Shown: piece after piece, positions 25,147 through 32,155 of the stretch | Layout of the letters: each line of letters starts with the position of its first letter | Numbering within the stretch: position 1 is the first letter of the stretch | NCBI GenBank assembly: GCA_030150265.1 | Contig: JASLGG010000016.1 | Coordinates: 62,001 to 126,000, forward strand | Direction: 5' to 3' | Origin: Protaetiibacter sp. | GTDB taxonomy: Bacteria > Actinomycetota > Actinomycetes > Actinomycetales > Microbacteriaceae | DNA length: 64,000 nucleotides | The notes under the pieces: generated by a model | What the model was told of the DNA's origin: nothing | The model's database searches: none | The model's input: only the letters and a program-made list of their open reading frames with translations | Program-made: the position numbers and the translations under genes

Positions 25147-26041
25147 CTTTTCTGCTCCTTCTTGATGAGATCGGGCTTAGGATCGCGCTCCTGCAACTGA
25201 TCACAGACAAATCGCGAACTGCACACGCCTTATATCGAAGCGGGAAGGAACTAACTGCAAATCGACCGCAAATAGCTGTTGAGTGCTGAAGATTTCGACC
25301 CACTTGCCCTCAAGACGGCAGTTGAGGAGGTCAGCTCCGCTGCCCTCCAGGGGGGGGAAAAGCAGATTGCCGAGCTCCGCTCGTCAATCAGGCAGCTTCG
25401 CTGCCAGGCCCCGGCGTGGCCGGTGCCCTGGGAGCGGTGCTCCCAGCCGAATGCCTTGAGGCATCTTCGGTATCCCGCCAGCGCTGCGCGGGCCGAGGAG
25501 CTACGCTCCCCGCCGAAGTGCGTAAGCACTCTTCGGTATCCCGCTGGAAGGTGTAAGCACCCTTCCAACCTGCTCTCGGGGCGTAAGCACTCCGAGACCC
25601 CGCTGAGGAATGCGCCAGCATTCCTACACTCACTGTCTACCTGCGAACCCGCCCAGGTAGCCATACGCCGATCACACTGCGTGATGGTGTCGCACCACTG
25701 CTGACCCTTCTCCCTGGACGAGAACCAATTGCCAGCAATCGGATGCTGAAAGCCTGCCATCAAGGACTGACAGCTTTATCCAACAGCCCTACCCAGCTCC
25801 AGGCGATGAGCTGACTTACCGAGAATCTGAGCTTCCAAGGCGGCGGAAGCGGGAGCAGCGGCGGCGGCCAGTATCAGCAGGTATTTTTTTAGATTTTTCG
25901 AGCGTGAGGCTTAGGTTGCGTCTCCTGCTTGATCCTAAGCGCGAGTCAACAGCAGTTGTTGGAAGTAGTCAGCCTCGGACTAGGAGGATCGCGCTCACCG
26001 AATTCCTATCTGCGCCGATAGTAGCAACAGGGGTGATTCCG
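25147..26041. other. Gene-free stretch with hairpin array
   Basis: Nearly 900 bases without a credible gene. It contains an eight-G run near 25350, the ten-hairpin array at 25391-25625, a GTGATGGTGTCGCAC motif (25681-25695), and one copy of the dispersed TATCTGCGCCGATAGTAGCA repeat (26007-26026) just before the next gene. Promoters for the minus-strand replication-relaxation gene should lie near 25150-25250. Confidence 0.6.
25391..25625 (+). repeat. Array of ten consecutive stem-loops
   Basis: Adjacent inverted repeats, each with a 3-9-base loop: 25391-25405 (GGCAGC/GCTGCC), 25411-25423, 25428-25446 (CTGGGAGC/GCTCCCAG), 25447-25470, 25474-25492, 25497-25509, 25513-25536, 25546-25566, 25575-25596 and 25606-25625 (AGGAATGC/GCATTCCT). 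Hairpins four and seven share one architecture, CCGAA-stem-tetraloop-stem-TC-TTCGG, each followed by TATCCCGC. Loops of several read GTAA or TAAG. Compensating differences between arms argue for selected structure. Not a CRISPR: no constant repeat and no spacers. Confidence 0.8.
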
Positions 26042-26257
26042 ATGGATGACAAGAAACTGATGGGTGAGAAGGTAGGCTTCCACGCTTTCCTCTGGTGGCC
26101 GACGCCAGATCTTTGCTGGGGTGATTGCTCTTATTGCAAGGCGGGTGAGTATCGCTACGAAGATGAGGAAGTAGCTGAGAAGGTGCTTGCCATACTCAGG
26201 CGTTGGTCGTCTAACTGCGCCGATAGTGGCAACTCCGATATGGGTACTGACTCATAA
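26042..26257 (+). CDS. Small Cys-rich protein of unknown function
   Basis: 71 aa; AGGGGTGA precedes ATG 26042. A cluster LCWGDCSYCKAGEYRYEDEE with three cysteines suggests a metal site, framed by a Trp-rich segment (FLWWPTPD) and a helix (VAEKVLAILRRW). The last codons overlap one copy of the dispersed TAACTGCGCCGATAGTGGCA repeat, so the 3' end may double as regulatory DNA for the next gene. No family recognised. Confidence 0.6.
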   Translation: MDDKKLMGEKVGFHAFLWWPTPDLCWGDCSYCKAGEYRYEDEEVAEKVLAILRRWSSNCADSGNSDMGTDS

Positions 26258-26271
26258 AGGAGGAGACGACC

Positions 26272-26478
26272 GTGGATGACTACATCTTCCATATTCCCTA
26301 CGGGGCCGCTGAGCCAGAGGTGTGCGCGCACCCGTCTACTTGCTCGCTCAATCCCCACGCCCGAGGGATTGAGGCGGCTGAACAGATGATGGAGAGCCGG
26401 AACCTGGCTCGCCAGCAGGTACCGCTGCCCTTCACCAAGGCAGATCTGCCAATGATCAGGAAGGAGACTCAGCGATGA
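26272..26478 (+). CDS. Small protein of unknown function
   Basis: 68 aa, GTG start behind an excellent AAAGGAGGAG site. The sequence DDYIFHIPYGAAEPEVCAHP with later HARGIEAAEQMMESRNLARQ shows a His/Cys-containing start and a helical end. It overlaps the next gene by four bases (ATGA), so the two form an operon. No family recognised. Confidence 0.7.
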   Translation: MDDYIFHIPYGAAEPEVCAHPSTCSLNPHARGIEAAEQMMESRNLARQQVPLPFTKADLPMIRKETQR

Positions 26479-27503
26479 GCACTGCAACCAGAACTGACAT
26501 CCACTGGAGTCCGCTTCTCCAGCGCTATAACCGATGCAAGGCAAAGGTACTCTGCCCCTACGGTGGCGCGCACACTTCCTTGGTTGGTATCGCTCAGGCT
26601 GGTGGAGCCGTGGTGTCAACCCACGGCCACAGCGATGAGCTGGTGGTGAGTCCCGTGGTTGCTGGAGCGTTCTCAGTCGGCAACGAGAAGCGAAGGCAGA
26701 CCTTCCGAGAGGATGGGACAAAGCTCAATCCTCATGAGGCTGAACGGTGGCGGCTCAAGATCTCCCGGCTTTCGGAGGATGAGCCGATCCAGACTCGGCT
26801 TGAACCTACCCTATTGCCAGCACTCGGCTGGGGGGATGCGCCAGTTGAGACTAGGCCGGCTACCAGCCGCCGCACTCACCCCAAGGAGTTCGAGCTTGCC
26901 GAGAAGAACGGTGATGCAGGAGTGCTGGCGATGCTTGCCAGCAGCTCTGATCCTTCCGTGCGGCTCGTGGTTGCGAGGAATCCCGCGACTACTACAGAAA
27001 CCCTCGAGCAACTTGCTCTCAGCGAGGATAAGGGCTGGAAGCTCTACCGGCGTGCTGCCATCGAGGAGCTGGGCCACCGCTACCAGGATGAGAGAGATAC
27101 GGCAGAGCTGGAAGCCTGTGCCCGCATGGAGCGGGACGGCGTACTACCGAAGCTCGTCGACCAGGCGCCCGCCGCCGCAGTGCTGAGCACTATGCCTCAG
27201 CGAGTCTGGGCACGGAAGCCGCGCAACGCTCGCCGGAGCCTCATCAGCAGGGCTGTGGATCAGCTCGCCAAGATGATGAAGAAGTCAGTCCGGGTTGCTG
27301 GCTGGACTCGGAACAAGGTGCTGAAATCCATAGTAGGTAAGGATGGCATGAGGATGATCCAGCTCCCCAGTCGGATCGCCAAGGATCTCCATGTCCGGGA
27401 GATCACGGGTTGGATGCTGGATCTCTTCGGCAGCCTTGAGGGTGACGCCAGGGCACAAGCACGAGTGCGCCGGAAGCTCGCTCGGTCCTTCGGGCTGGCC
27501 TGA
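26475..27503 (+). CDS. Protein with leucine-rich-variant-like repeat, unknown function
   Basis: 342 aa, ATG overlapping the preceding stop. The middle has DAGVLAMLASSSDPSVRLVV then ARNPATTTETLEQLALSEDK and YRRAAIEELGHRY, which resembles the leucine-rich repeat variant (LRV) fold of alternating helices. The N-terminus has GGAHTSLVGIAQAGGAVVST, and the C-terminal third is strongly basic (RKPRNARRSLISRAVDQLAK, ARVRRKLARSFGLA), suggesting nucleic acid binding. It might be an accessory replication or transcription factor of the element; no direct evidence. Confidence 0.7.
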   Translation: MSTATRTDIHWSPLLQRYNRCKAKVLCPYGGAHTSLVGIAQAGGAVVSTHGHSDELVVSPVVAGAFSVGNEKRRQTFREDGTKLNPHEAERWRLKISRLSEDEPIQTRLEPTLLPALGWGDAPVETRPATSRRTHPKEFELAEKNGDAGVLAMLASSSDPSVRLVVARNPATTTETLEQLALSEDKGWKLYRRAAIEELGHRYQDERDTAELEACARMERDGVLPKLVDQAPAAAVLSTMPQRVWARKPRNARRSLISRAVDQLAKMMKKSVRVAGWTRNKVLKSIVGKDGMRMIQLPSRIAKDLHVREITGWMLDLFGSLEGDARAQARVRRKLARSFGLA

Positions 27504-27583
27504 TCGCTGTTCCGATATGGAGCGCTGAGGTTTTGTAGTTATTTCCTCATAATAAATTCACTCTGGAACTGTTGAAGATCGGC

Positions 27584-27624
27584 AGGGCCGCGATTTCTCC
27601 CCGGGATCGCGGCCCTTCTTCTTT
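27584..27624 (+). terminator. Factor-independent terminator
   Basis: Eleven-base arms AGGGCCGCGAT and ATCGCGGCCCT around an 11-base loop, followed by TCTTCTTTG. It closes the 26272-27503 operon. Confidence 0.8.
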
Positions 27625-27639
27625 GCCTTGGTGCTCGTC

Positions 27640-27670
27640 TAACTGCGCTCGTACTTGCGCTTTGATATGG
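27640..27670 (+). promoter_or_regulatory. Candidate promoter/operator before the membrane protein gene
   Basis: TAACTGCGCTCGTACTTGCG followed by TTTGATATGG. The same TAACTGCGC ... GATATGG arrangement, with almost equal spacing, occurs at 26212-26244, and related boxes at 24981 and 26007. GATAT could be the -10 element. Confidence 0.45.
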
Positions 27671-27703
27671 CATCTCGATCTCAACAAACGGAGGAAGATC
27701 ACC

Positions 27704-28306
27704 ATGAGAAACAACATCGAAACACAGACACTCGAAGCACCGAAGAAGCGTAATAGGCTACTCACCGCTCTCGCCCTTCTCTTTGCGATTATGCTTTCTG
27801 TCCTTGCTGGGTGGCTCCTGCTGGAGAAGCCCTCAGCAGCACTCGATGATGGGCACTTCTGCATCTCTGGAACCTACATTGACGGAGGGCAAAAGGGCAT
27901 GGCAGGCCACAAGACTTGTGGCGAGAACCAGCCTCAGCCGGAGGTGCCTGTGATTCCCGCTCCCGTACCGGCTGCAATTTCTCAGCCCTGCTTCATCGGG
28001 GGCAATATGCTCGCCAGGAACATCACATTGAAGTGGAAGGCCGCCGATGACAAGGCTTACACCATCGAGTATGCCAAGTTGGTGGATGGAAAGATGGAGG
28101 CGCTTCCAGCAGGTGTGAAGGCTGAAACGACGGGAGCGCCGAGCGATCACACCACCGTCATTTCTGGGACTGGCGTGCTCCCTTCAAGCGGCTCCGCAAG
28201 TTACTCTCTTCGGCTCACCGACGGCGCGCGGTCCTCTGCTTGGATCACCATGACCGGCACTGCTCCCGCTGTCGGCTCTACTACTTGCTCCATCAGCGTC
28301 GGCTGA
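27704..28306 (+). CDS. Membrane-anchored extracytoplasmic protein of unknown function
   Basis: 200 aa, GGAGG nine bases before the ATG. A basic N-terminus (APKKRNRLL) leads into one span, LTALALLFAIMLSVLAGWLL, and the rest is outside: a Cys-containing stretch (GHFCISGTYIDGG, MAGHKTCGENQ), a Pro-rich linker and a beta-rich domain (RNITLKWKAADDKAYTIEYA) ending TTCSISVG. Four external cysteines could form disulphides. A surface-exclusion, receptor or entry-blocking role would fit a mobile element but is not shown. Flanked by its own promoter and terminator, it is a stand-alone unit. Confidence 0.75.
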   Translation: MRNNIETQTLEAPKKRNRLLTALALLFAIMLSVLAGWLLLEKPSAALDDGHFCISGTYIDGGQKGMAGHKTCGENQPQPEVPVIPAPVPAAISQPCFIGGNMLARNITLKWKAADDKAYTIEYAKLVDGKMEALPAGVKAETTGAPSDHTTVISGTGVLPSSGSASYSLRLTDGARSSAWITMTGTAPAVGSTTCSISVG

Positions 28307-28322
28307 TCTTACAATCCGAAAG

Positions 28323-28353
28323 CCCCCGGACACCCCTCGTCCGGGGGTTTTCT
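28323..28353 (+). terminator. Factor-independent terminator
   Basis: Nine-base arms CCCCCGGAC and GTCCGGGGG around a 7-base loop, followed by TTTTCTTG; preceded by AAAG. Confidence 0.9.
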
Positions 28354-28570
28354 TGTGCCTTCTGGAAGAGCTGAAATCGCAGTCTGAGCGCGCAGCCTGG
28401 AGCGTCGATGAGGTCGTGGCTGTAGCGGGCGCCTCAGCCCGAAGCCTGAAACCTTTGCCTGAAACTGTGCCCTGCGTATCATCATGCGCAATCACTGATT
28501 CAGTGCCCGAAGTTGACCACCATCGATGTACTGGTGTGTCACACCACGGCTTATGCTTTTGACTGCTCCC

Positions 28571-28579
28571 TAGTATTAC
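28571..28579 (+). other. Nonanucleotide TAGTATTAC, candidate nick site
   Basis: Identical to the origin nonanucleotide of circoviruses, where Rep nicks between the seventh and eighth base, TAGTATT/AC. Only a weak flanking stem (GCTC with GAG) is visible, unlike the strong stem of viral origins. Confidence 0.65.
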
Positions 28580-28593
28580 CTTTAAGAGACTTA

Positions 28594-28745
28594 TGTCGCA
28601 GTTGTCGCAAAGCCGATAGATTCGGGCCTCTAGGCTGAAGTTGCGACACTTTTCTGCTCACATGTGTCGCAACAATCGTCTACAGGCCCGCTTTTCCGTC
28701 CTCCAGCCTTCTCCACTTGTGTCGCAGAATCCAACTTGTGTCGCA
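28594..28745. repeat. Iteron cluster TGTCGCA
   Basis: Six copies: 28594-28600, 28603-28609, 28642-28648 (reverse), 28665-28671, 28720-28726, 28739-28745. Several extend to CTTGTGTCGCA or ATGTGTCGCA. Further single copies in a GTGTCGCAC context lie at 23722, 25688, 30945 and 31018, all inside the element. Confidence 0.8.
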
Positions 28746-28990
28746 GTTTTTTGGTGGTGCGGATCTCCACCGTTTTGATATGACAGTTGTGCAGCTAGCC
28801 GCTGGGGCTTTCGGAGTGGTACCCAAAAGCTTACGGCTCGGATGCGAGATGAGTTGGGTTTCCAATGGCCTGAATGTCCTCTCTCGCATCCGGGCCGTTT
28901 TTTGTGCCCGGGTTCCTACTCTCACTGTTTGATATGGATCTCGTCCCGTCACCAGCGGGAAGACATTCAACACATTGGAGGCACGAGCTG

Positions 28991-30226
28991 ATGGACATCG
29001 CTCTGTGGATGAAGGACGAGATTGAGAAGATGCGGCTGGAAGAAGCCGCTGCTTCTACTGCCCCGGTCGCTGAAGGATCAGCGGGAAGCAAGGAGGCTGA
29101 GTCGGGGTCTGGCTCAGCTCCATCTCCTGTCCCTGCCAAGGATCCGAAAAATAGCGAATCCCGTCGCTGGGTTCTTACGCTACCCGAGAAGGAGTACAGC
29201 GAGGCGGATGTTCGGCATCGCCTCGGTAAATACAAGGCTGTGGTGGGTCAGCTCGAAGCGGCTCCAACCACCGGCTATCTACACTGGCAGCTCTATCTTG
29301 AGTCCAAGTCGGCAATCAGGTTCTCGACGCTGAGGAAACTGTTCCCAAAGGGACACTATGAAGTAGCCCGCAAGACCCGCATCCAGGCTGTCAAGTATGC
29401 GACTCGTGAGGATAAGCGGGCTGAGTCGGGTGTTGTCATCAACCTTGGACAGCTCGATCTCACGGTCAAGCAGGGCAAGCGTACGGACCTGGATTCCTAT
29501 TCGGAACAGATCATGTTGGAGGGCAAGTCTGCTGACGAAGTTATCCATGATGATCCTCGTGCTGTCATCTATGTTAATCATCTTCGGCAGCTTGAACTGA
29601 TCCGGGATCGCGAGACCTGGGGGAAGAAGTTCAGGGAGATCGAGGTTCACTACATCCACGGCAGCACTCGGACGGGTAAGACTTCGGCGCTCTTTGAGAC
29701 CTACGGCTACGAGGCTATCTACCGGGTTCCCAACTGGAAAAACCCCTTTGATGGCTACCGGGGCCAGGACATCCTTCTCTTGGATGAGTACAACACCAGT
29801 GTGCCGATGGTGGATCTGCTCAAGATCCTTGAGGGATACCCGCTGGAGGTCTCGGCTCGCTACGCCGACAAGATCGCGAAGTTCACCAAGGTCTTCATCG
29901 TTTCGAATCTGGAGCTGGACGAACAGCATCAGACACTTCAGCAAGAGCATGTGAAGCAGTGGGAAGCGTTCAAGGCTCGCCTTACCTCAGTCTCTGAGCT
30001 GGTCATCGAAGGAGAGGATGATTCTGCTCGCGGGAAGCTCATCGTTCGCAAGGGCATGCCTCCTCAGCTCGATCACTTCCTCACTGGCAAGCCTGTTGAG
30101 ATCGTCCAGCCCTCGGAGGCTCCCATAGTTCGAGGAGGCGCGGTGGATGCACCCGAAGACTTCGATGAGTTCGAGGATTCCGATTTCGAGGATGAACTCG
30201 ATGAGCTATATCCCGATCTTGACTGA
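28991..30226 (+). CDS. rep: CRESS-type replication initiator (HUH endonuclease plus SF3 helicase)
   Basis: 411 aa from ATG 28991, which has GGAGG nine bases upstream. HUH domain: motif I RRWVLTLPE (about residue 58), motif II LHWQLYLE (His98 and Gln100), motif III VKYATRED with catalytic Tyr136; the usual Lys three residues on is Arg. Helicase domain: Walker A GSTRTGKTS (about 224-232), Walker B ILLLDEYN (about 261-268), motif C FIVSNLE (about 301-307). This two-domain order is that of circovirus/geminivirus Reps and of plasmid-borne relatives in bacteria, and differs from classical RepL/RepA initiators. The C-terminus is long and acidic (DEFEDSDFEDELDELY). It should nick the origin upstream and unwind DNA for rolling-circle replication. 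Confidence 0.9.
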   Translation: MDIALWMKDEIEKMRLEEAAASTAPVAEGSAGSKEAESGSGSAPSPVPAKDPKNSESRRWVLTLPEKEYSEADVRHRLGKYKAVVGQLEAAPTTGYLHWQLYLESKSAIRFSTLRKLFPKGHYEVARKTRIQAVKYATREDKRAESGVVINLGQLDLTVKQGKRTDLDSYSEQIMLEGKSADEVIHDDPRAVIYVNHLRQLELIRDRETWGKKFREIEVHYIHGSTRTGKTSALFETYGYEAIYRVPNWKNPFDGYRGQDILLLDEYNTSVPMVDLLKILEGYPLEVSARYADKIAKFTKVFIVSNLELDEQHQTLQQEHVKQWEAFKARLTSVSELVIEGEDDSARGKLIVRKGMPPQLDHFLTGKPVEIVQPSEAPIVRGGAVDAPEDFDEFEDSDFEDELDELYPDLD

Positions 30227-30287
30227 CTTCCAAACGATCAGATCACAGCCCCGGCAAGGCCGGGAGAAACGAGGAGACCAATGCGCT

Positions 30288-30488
30288 ATGAGCACATCAC
30301 AGGGAACATTCCCCTTCGGAAAGCACCGGGGCCACCTACTTGAAGAGGTAGCACGGGATCGGAAATATTGTCGCTGGCTCTTCAAGGAGCCCTGGTTCAA
30401 ACGGGACTATCCCGATCTTTATAGCTGTCTGCGAGAGCTGGTTGGTCTCTACAAGTTCATGCGTGAGGCCAGGATCAGTGACTACTGA
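30288..30488 (+). CDS. Small DUF3820-like protein
   Basis: 66 aa. The pattern TFPFGKHRGHLLEEVARD then YCRWLFKEPWFKRDYPDL matches the short domain (DUF3820) also found at the C-terminus of exodeoxyribonuclease X-like exonucleases and in phage-encoded small proteins. GAGGAG lies 12 bases before the ATG. It follows rep by about 60 bases and is probably co-transcribed, pointing to a DNA replication or processing accessory role. Confidence 0.75.
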   Translation: MSTSQGTFPFGKHRGHLLEEVARDRKYCRWLFKEPWFKRDYPDLYSCLRELVGLYKFMREARISDY

Positions 30489-30537
30489 TGGGCATTGGTT
30501 CAGGCATTGAAACTAGGTCATAACGAGGAGAAATACC

Positions 30538-31014
30538 ATGAGAAAGATTCCTATACTAATCACCGCTTCCGCGCTGGCTCTTGGCCTGACGGTAGGCACA
30601 GCCACTTTGGCGCAGGCGCCTTCGGCATCTGCCGCTGTGCCTGGTCCCAGCCTCTCAAAGGCCGATTCGACTGAGGGCTATCCAGAGATCAAGAGCTGGA
30701 AGAGCTACACCGTGCCCGTGAACATCCAGCTTCCAAGCGGATCGAGAACCTACCCGGCTGGAGCGCTGAGCCTTACGCTCAAAATGGATGGGCCGATCTC
30801 CGCGGTTTCGATCTACCCAGGCTGGAAGGTCAGCCTGAACCCTGGAAGCAAGGAGCTGTCTTTCACCAATACTGAGCCGGTGACGGTCGGGCCTGTCTCA
30901 GCATTCACGGCTCTGGATGTTCGGGGCAGCTTCCCCAGGGGTGGTGTCGCACAACTCTCCCTGAACGAGCCGGGGCTTACCCTCATCAGCGATCTTGCAC
31001 CGATGATCGAGTGA
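30538..31014 (+). CDS. Secreted small protein of unknown function
   Basis: 158 aa with GAGGAG before the ATG. A clear signal peptide, RKIPILITASALALGLTVGT followed by ATLAQAPSASAA, predicts cleavage around residue 33. The mature part is beta-rich (YTVPVNIQLPSGSRTYPAGA, LSLTLKMDGPISAVSIYPGW) and without cysteines. No family recognised. A second exported product, besides 27704-28306, on such a small element is notable. Confidence 0.75.
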   Translation: MRKIPILITASALALGLTVGTATLAQAPSASAAVPGPSLSKADSTEGYPEIKSWKSYTVPVNIQLPSGSRTYPAGALSLTLKMDGPISAVSIYPGWKVSLNPGSKELSFTNTEPVTVGPVSAFTALDVRGSFPRGGVAQLSLNEPGLTLISDLAPMIE

Positions 31015-31032
31015 TGGTGTCGCACACCTACT

Positions 31033-31069
31033 GGGCCACGATCCGAAGTTGGATCGTGGCCCTTTCTTT
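31033..31069 (+). terminator. Factor-independent terminator
   Basis: Twelve-base arms GGGCCACGATCC and GGATCGTGGCCC with loop GAAGTT, followed by TTTCTTT. It ends the rep transcription unit. Confidence 0.9.
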
Positions 31070-31187
31070 GGTGTAAATACCAACCACATCCAGGAATGAC
31101 TCTGACCTGAGCGAGGCTTTCGCCCGTGGCGTGTCAACCGCAAGCCGTAGCGATATGTATTTCACACATCAGCAAAGGAGTGAACTT

Positions 31188-31946
31188 GTGATTGACAAAC
31201 AGCAACCAAACGGTCAGGAAGTAGCCTACCTACGAGTTTCCACCAGAGATCAGAACCTGGACCGACAGCAAGAGATGGCCGACCGAGCCGACAAGGCATT
31301 TCCTGAAAAGGAGAGCGCCAAGGATCGGAAAGGTCGCCCCGAACTTAGAAGAGCGATCGACTACTGCCGCGACGGAGACACACTCGTAGTCTGGAGCGTT
31401 GACCGACTCGCACGCAGCATCAGAGATCTGAGCGCCATCATCGATGAGCTACATGCCAAGGGTGTATCCGTCCGCTTTGAGAAGGATGGGCTGACCTTTG
31501 CTCCCGGCGAGCGGGCAACCGCATCTCAGAAGCTCCAGTTGAACATCCTTGGCGTCTTCGCTGAGTTCGAGCGCGACATCTCGAGGGAGCGACAAGCCGA
31601 AGGGATCATTGAAGCCAAGAAGAAAGGTGTCTACAAGAACCGCAAGAAGAGCTGGGCACTCACTGCCGAGCAGATCGAGGCGGCACGGAACAGGATAGCT
31701 CTGAAAGTTCCTGTGGCAGTTGTTGCCCGGGATCTCGGCGTATCCCGTCCAACGCTTTACAAGGCGCTGAGCGACGAGAGCTACGGATCACAGCCCGATG
31801 CTGCCGCAATCGATGCAGCTCTTCGAGCTGATGAGTCCGAGTATCGCCAAGAAGTCAATGAGCGCCTGGAGGCAGAGATGGCGCGTGTTAGCCAAGAGTA
31901 CGGACTTGTGGATGCGCAGGAGGAAGGCGCTGATGGGTCGGCGTGA
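31188..31946 (+). CDS. Small serine recombinase (resolvase/invertase family)
   Basis: 252 aa from GTG 31188 with AAAGGAG eight bases upstream. The catalytic domain begins EVAYLRVSTRDQNLDRQQE (nucleophile Ser in RVST) and continues VWSVDRLARSIRDL and FAEFERDISRERQAEGI. A C-terminal Hin-type helix-turn-helix follows (VPVAVVARDLGVSRPTLYKA), then an acidic tail of about 45 residues not usual in resolvases. It probably resolves multimers of the replicating circle or inverts a segment; no inverted crossing sites were identified. Confidence 0.92.
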   Translation: MIDKQQPNGQEVAYLRVSTRDQNLDRQQEMADRADKAFPEKESAKDRKGRPELRRAIDYCRDGDTLVVWSVDRLARSIRDLSAIIDELHAKGVSVRFEKDGLTFAPGERATASQKLQLNILGVFAEFERDISRERQAEGIIEAKKKGVYKNRKKSWALTAEQIEAARNRIALKVPVAVVARDLGVSRPTLYKALSDESYGSQPDAAAIDAALRADESEYRQEVNERLEAEMARVSQEYGLVDAQEEGADGSA

Positions 31947-32025
31947 GCGAGACTATACGAAAGATCGGCCTTGGGTTGACTACCTGTTGGAAGGGCTGTC
32001 CTGGTTGCTGATCCTGTTCCGCTGA
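31933..32025 (+). CDS. Possible 30-residue membrane peptide
   Basis: GRRERDYTKDRPWVDYLLEG then LSWLLILFR, starting inside the end of the recombinase gene with AGGAAGG five bases upstream, and ending just before a strong terminator. The charged start and hydrophobic end suit a small membrane peptide. Too short to be certain it is translated. Confidence 0.4.
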   Translation: MGRRERDYTKDRPWVDYLLEGLSWLLILFR

Positions 32026-32034
32026 CCACAACCG

Positions 32035-32073
32035 GAAGGCCGGGGATCATCATTCGATCCCCGGCCTTCTTCA
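32035..32073. terminator. Terminator at the right end of the element
   Basis: Fourteen-base arms GAAGGCCGGGGATC and GATCCCCGGCCTTC around a 7-base loop, followed by TTCAT. It insulates the element from the convergent oxidoreductase gene. Confidence 0.85.
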
Positions 32074-32155
32074 TATGTCCATAGCCCGTAGCCTGCGATC
32101 TGAGCCCGTTTCAAGCCTCCGTCGCATCATCCTGCGTTTGTGCTGGGAGATGGGC

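Larger units (their letters stand above)
28354..28990. other. Putative replication origin region
   Basis: About 640 bases with no credible gene, directly upstream of rep. It contains the nonanucleotide TAGTATTAC (28571-28579), followed by TGTCGCA iterons at 28594, 28603, 28665, 28720 and 28739, plus one inverted copy at 28642-28648. The order nonanucleotide, then two close iterons, then rep on the same strand is that of circovirus-type origins. The rest near 28760-28990 includes TTTGATATG motifs that may be rep promoters. Confidence 0.75.

Noticed and set aside
25391..25625. Possible CRISPR array
   Set aside because: No constant direct repeat, no equal spacers and no cas gene; units are self-complementary hairpins.
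25279..25704. Open frame of 141 codons across the hairpin array
   Set aside because: Starts with TTG, crosses an eight-G run and consists mostly of hairpin sequence; composition is explained by the inverted repeats.
28874..28990. Upstream extension of Rep
   Set aside because: Residues are not protein-like and overlap the presumed promoter; GGAGG before ATG 28991 decides the start.
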